Of a stretch of 10,103 nucleotides of DNA, positions 1 to 6,000 are shown piece by piece. Every line of letters starts with the position of its first letter. Positions within the stretch are counted from its first letter, which is position 1. The position numbers were made by a program, and so were the translations under genes. The DNA comes from JAUVDZ01 sp042568205 (lineage in GTDB: Bacteria; Patescibacteriota; Gracilibacteria; UBA1369; PNNO01). The stretch spans positions 1-10,103 of the forward strand of contig JBHPJE010000024.1 in the NCBI GenBank assembly GCA_042568205.1, read 5' to 3'. The notes under the pieces were generated by a model. That model did no database searches and had not been told where the DNA came from. It saw nothing but the letters and a program-made list of their open reading frames with translations.

Positions 1-3000
1 CAGTAACTGTTGCAGTATTTTTTATTTCATCTGCAAACAGTATTGAAATCCCTGAATGTGACGGCCAAACTGCAACAATTTATGTTAATTCATTAACAGG
101 AAAAGTCGTAGGAGGACCTAATGACGGCGACACCTATACAGCAGGATCAACTATTCTTAAAGGTACTGATGGTGCTGATGTCATTGTTGGAACTCCTGAT
201 GGAGATAAAATCAAGGCCGAGAAGGGTGACGATTTAATCTGTGCTCTTGATGGAGATAACAATGTAGACGGTGATAAAGGTGATGATACTGTTTTTGCTG
301 GAGACGGGGATGATGATATTGAAACAGGAGATGGTGATGATGTGATTTATGCAGGAAATGGTGATAATCAGGTTCATGGTGGTAAAGATAACGATAAAAT
401 ATTTACAGGAGATGGTGACGACCAAGTAAATGCATATAAAGGTGATGATTTAGTTTGTACTTATGGTGGTAATGACAAAATTTATGGTGGTGATGGAAAT
501 GATAAATTAGATGCAAATGGTGGTACTAGTGACTGGATTAGCGGACAAAATAATTATGATAGATGTAATGGAGGTGAATTTACAATTGGATGTGAATTAA
601 ATGAAGAAATAACTGAATGTTCAGAATATACTCCACCACAAGGAGACGACGATGATGACGATGATGACGACGGTCCTCCTCCAGCAGACGACGACGATGA
701 CGATGATGATGGAGAGTGTGACTGCGATGGAAAGATAACTGACTTAACTCTTAAATATTTAGGAAGCGAAGCAGTTTACATTTCAGTTGTTCAAAAGAAA
801 GACAGTGTAACTGTTTACTCTGGTACAGTTCAGCCAGACCAGGAATTCTCATTTGCTGGAACTGACAAGGGGACTTTGAGTACTGAAATTCATATTTATG
901 TAAATGGATTTAATGTTACACAAATTCATACAAGTTGTTCTGTGCCAATTGAGATTGGAATGCAATTTGGAGAATTTTTAGTAGTTGATGGATATAGTAA
1001 AAACAATGGTCAATTATGTGGCTGTGAAGGTCCTGAATGTGATTCCGATCCAGAATGTGGAGATGGGACACAAGATCCAGGAGAACAATGTGACGATGGT
1101 AATTTAGACAATGATGATGGATGTAATGAATTTTGTGAAATAGAAGAACCAGAGCCAGAATGTGGAGATGGCAATTTAGATGATGGAGAACAATGTGACG
1201 ATGGTAATTTAGACAATGATGATGGATGTAATGAATTTTGTGAAATAGAACGAGCTGATGATGACGATGATGACGACGACGATCCATACTGTGGAGACAA
1301 ACATGTCGATGAAGGAGAAGAGTGTGATGACGGAAATAACGAACAAAATGATGAATGTACTAACCAATGTAAAGAGCAATTGGCAATATGTCATGCAACA
1401 AACTCTGATGCTCATCCATACAACTTCCTTTGGGTAAGTAAAACTGCACAAGATGGAGGTGGACATGACGATCATTCAGGTCATGAAAAAGACATCATCC
1501 CAATCACTGATTTAAATAACGATGGAGTGCTTGATGAAGATGATTGTAATTTGTTCGATGAGCCAGAATGTGGAGATGGAGATTTAGATGATGGAGAACA
1601 ATGTGATGATGGAAATAATGCTAATGGTGATGGATGTAATGAGTTTTGTGAAATTGAAGATGATGAAATATATGTTTCTATAAGCGATGCAGTGCCAGTA
1701 GTTGAAGGAAATATTTCGGAATTTACAGTAACCCTTTCTAATCCTTCAACATCTTCTGTTACTGTTAATTATGAAACAGTTGATGGAACTGCAGAAGCAG
1801 CTTTAGATTACACTTCACAATCAGGAACAATTACATTTGTTCCAGGAGAAGTTACTATGATTATAGGTGTTAATACTTTAGTTGATAGCATATATGAGAA
1901 TACTGAGGATTTTAATGTAAATCTCAGCAATCCAGTTAATGTGATTATAATTGATGATTCAGGAGTGGGTACTATAATTGATGAGGATGAATTACCTACT
2001 GTTTCTATAAGTGACGCAGTACCACTTCCAACATTGGAAGGAAACGATGCAGTATTTACAGTAACCCTTTCTAATCCTTCAACATCTCCTGTTACTGTTA
2101 ACTATGATACAGTTGATGGAACTGCAGAAGCAGGATTAGATTACACTTCACAATCAGGAACAATTACATTTAATCCTGGGGAAGTTACTAAGACTATAAT
2201 TGTTTCTACAATAGTTGATAGTATATATGAGAATATTGAGGATTTTTATGCAAATATCAGCAATCCAGTTAATGCAACTATACTTGATGATTCGGGAATA
2301 GGTTCTATAGTTGATGAAGAACCATATTGTGGTGATGGAATACAAAATCAAGGGGAACAATGTGATGATGGAAATAATAATAATGGAGATGGATGTAATG
2401 AATTCTGTGAAATAGAAGATGAGGATAAGATTCAGCTATGTCATCGGACTGGTTCAGAAGAACATCCTTGGGTACTTCATGAAGTAAGCAGAAACTCTGT
2501 TGATTTCCAAGGACATGGAGAACATGAAGAAGATATTATTCCGGTTCTTGATTTTGATAATGATGGAGATATTGATGAAGATGATTGTGGACGAGCAGAC
2601 AATCAATGTCACGATATAGTTGTAAATTTTGGTGCACTATATCATGGAGAATTATTTGATGAACAGTATGGTCCGGTTGGAATACATGGATCAGCTTCTG
2701 CATATGATGGCAGACCAAATCAATTAATTATTTTTGATACAAATCAAACAGGAACTACTGATCCTGATCTTGAGGTTGAAATTGGAAATGCAGTAATAAT
2801 TCCTGAAAATCTTACTGATGATTCACCAGCTGATGGCTTAGTTGATACACCAAATGATAGTGCTGCAGGTGGTGTTCATGTATTTACATTTGATCATTTG
2901 AGAGATATTAAATCATTTGTATATGTAGATAAAGATTCGGACGCTGCTGGAACTGCAACTGCTTATGATGAATTTCATAATCCAATTGAAACAGTGCCTA

Positions 3001-6000
3001 TTCCAAATGGTGGAGATGGTTCTGTTCAGGTTGTTACTATGACAGCAACAGGAGCTGCAAGTCTTGAAATTGATGTTACAGAATCTGGTGCAATAACAGG
3101 ATTAGATCTTGAATGTACTCCTCCTTATGAAGAAAACGCCGATTTAGGAATTGTTAAAACTGATTCAGAAACACCACAAAATCCAATTTTTGCTGGTGAT
3201 CAATTTGATTATACTTTAGAAATTACTAACTATGGTCCTGATGCTTCGACTGGTTACACAGTTGTTGATACTTTGCCAGCAGGTGTAACACTTGTTTCAG
3301 CAAATTCTACTTCAGGATCATGTGTTGAAGGTCCGGTTGGAACTATTGTTTGTACAATGAATGCTTTATCGGTTGGTCCAACAGCAACAATCAATATTAC
3401 TGTTGAAGTTGATCCTGGAGCATCTGGACTGATTACAAATTATTCAGAAATTACTAGTACTAATGAAGTTGATCCAAATCCAGAAAACGATGAAGATGAT
3501 GAAGATACAACAATTGTTGTTGAAACAGACTTTGCAATTGAGAAGACAGCTAATTTAGATTCAGTTGTTGCTGGTGCTGACAACCTTACTTATTATTTGT
3601 CAGTGACTAACAATGGTCCAAGTGATTCAACTGGTTATTCTGTTGTTGATACTTTACCTGCAGGAACTACATTCCTTTCTTCAAATCCATCATGTACAGA
3701 AGCTCCAACAGGAACTATTACATGTGATATGGGACCTCTTGCAGCTGGTGAAACACTTGCAACTCCAATTGAAATAACTGTTCATGTAGAGTCATATGCA
3801 AGTCCAAATGAAGATTTATATAATGAAGCAACTGTTTATCCAAATGAAACTGATCCAAATCCTGACGATAATACTGATGATGAAACTACGCCAGTTAATA
3901 CAAATGCAGATTTAGGAATTGAAATTTCAGATAATCCTGATCCGGTTGCTGCTGGTGGAACTTTAACTTATACATTAGAAATTACTAATCATGGGCCAAG
4001 TGATGCACCTAGCTACACTGTGACTCATAATTTACCTCAAATACCTGTTCCTGTTAGTTTTGTAAGTGCGGTACCTGCAGATGCAGGAAACTGCAGTTAT
4101 TCATCAGGAGTTGTTCTTTGTAACTTATTTAACTTAAGTGCAAATGATTCTCCTCCAGGAAATAATGTAACAACAGTTACAGTAACTGTAACTGTTGATC
4201 CTGCAACACCTGCAGGTGATATTTATTCAACTGCTACAGTAGGTTCAACTACTCCGGATTCAAATTCTTCAAATAATGAAGATGATGAAACTACTACTGT
4301 TGAAGAAGTAATTGACCTAGCAGTAAGTATCTCTGATACAAAAGATCCAGTAGTTGCTGGTGTTGATACATTTGATTACGAAATAGAAATTGTAAATAAC
4401 GGTCCTAGTGATGCTCGAGAATACACTATTGAAAATGAAATTCCAGCAGGAATCTCATATGAAGGGTACAGTTCTTTTGATGGAACTTGTACTGTTCTTG
4501 CTCAATTAGTTACATGTGATATGGAACCATTACCTGCTTCAGGTCCTGGTAGCACACATTATATAACTATCAATGTTTCAGTAGATGAAGATGCTGAAGC
4601 AGGCACAGTTTATGATGATGTTGAAGCTATCCCACATGTAGGTCAAACTGATACAAATATGGTTAATAACGAAGATGAAGAACCTACCGATATAGTTGAA
4701 GAGGTTGATTTCTTAATTGAAAAAACTGACTCACCTGATCCGGTAGTTGCTGGTGAGACAATCTCATACACATTAAAAGTAACTAACGAGGGTCCAAGTG
4801 ATTCAGAAGGTTCTCAAATTGTTGATACGTTACCAAATGCAGTTAGTTTCATTAGTTCTCCAGATTGTACTCATTCTGCAGGTGAAGTAACTTGTGATTT
4901 GGGTCCTTTAGCAAAAGATGAATTTGTAACTGTTAGCATATTAGTTGTAGTTGATTCAGACGCTCCTTCATCAATTAATAATGTGGCTGTAGTTACTCCA
5001 GATGAAGAAGATATTGATACAAGCAATAATAGAGCTGAAGAGCCTACACAAGTAGAGCGTGAAGCTGATTTATCAATTACAAAAACTGACGATGAAGATC
5101 AATTAGATACAATTTATGTTGGAGATACATTCCATTATTATCTTGATATCCATAATCATGGTCCAAGTGATATAAATGGATATGATGTTTTTGATGATCT
5201 ACCTCCTGAAGTATCATTTGTAAGTTCAGTTCCAGACGCACCATGTTCAGAAGGTCCTGTTGGAACAGTACATTGTTCAATGCCAGCTCTTGCAGCTGAT
5301 GCTGATGCACAAATTGAAATTACAGTTCTTGTAGATTCATATCCTCAAGCAGGTTATGTTCATAATGATGCAAGAGTAGATTTCTCAGAAGATCCAAATC
5401 CAGATAACGATGAGGATGATGAAGATACGGATATTGATCCATCTTCTGATCTTGCAGTATTGTTAACAGACAATCCAGATCCAGTATATGCAGGAAATGA
5501 TTACGATTATACTTTAGAAGTTACAAATAATGGTCCGGTTAATTCAACTGGTTCTGTAACAAGAGTTACTTTACCTCCTGAAGTAGGATTCGAAAGTGCA
5601 GACCCTAGATGTACTTATTCAGCAGGTGTTGTTGAATGTACTGCAACTGCAATAGCAGTGACTGGTTCTGAAGAATTCCTAATTACTGTGAGCACTGATC
5701 CTTCGTATGTAGGATTAGTAAGCGCTAATGCAGTTATACACTCAACAAATGAATTGGATAATAATCCTTCAAATGATAGTGAAGGTGAAGATACTTTCAT
5801 TCAACTTCTTACTGATCTTGGAGTAACAATTAATGATAATCCAGATCCAGTAGTTGCAGGAACTCAATTAACTTATGATGTAGTTGTAACAAATCATGGT
5901 CCTTCAAATTCAACTGGATCAGAGATTGAAATTACACTTCCTTCAGAAGTTTCATTTGATAGTGCTGCTGGATGTTCTCATTCTACAGGTGTTGTAACTT

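Noticed and set aside
162..594. CRISPR-like or non-coding tandem repeat
   Set aside because: The 27-base periodicity is explained by RTX nonapeptide coding; repeats are not identical and there are no unique spacers of constant length.
916..1475. Three overlapping minus-strand frames rich in His, Ser or Ile
   Set aside because: They lie opposite the DUF4215/poly-Asp coding region; their low-complexity composition is what the reverse of Asp- and Gly-rich repeats yields. No ribosome-binding site or recognisable domain.
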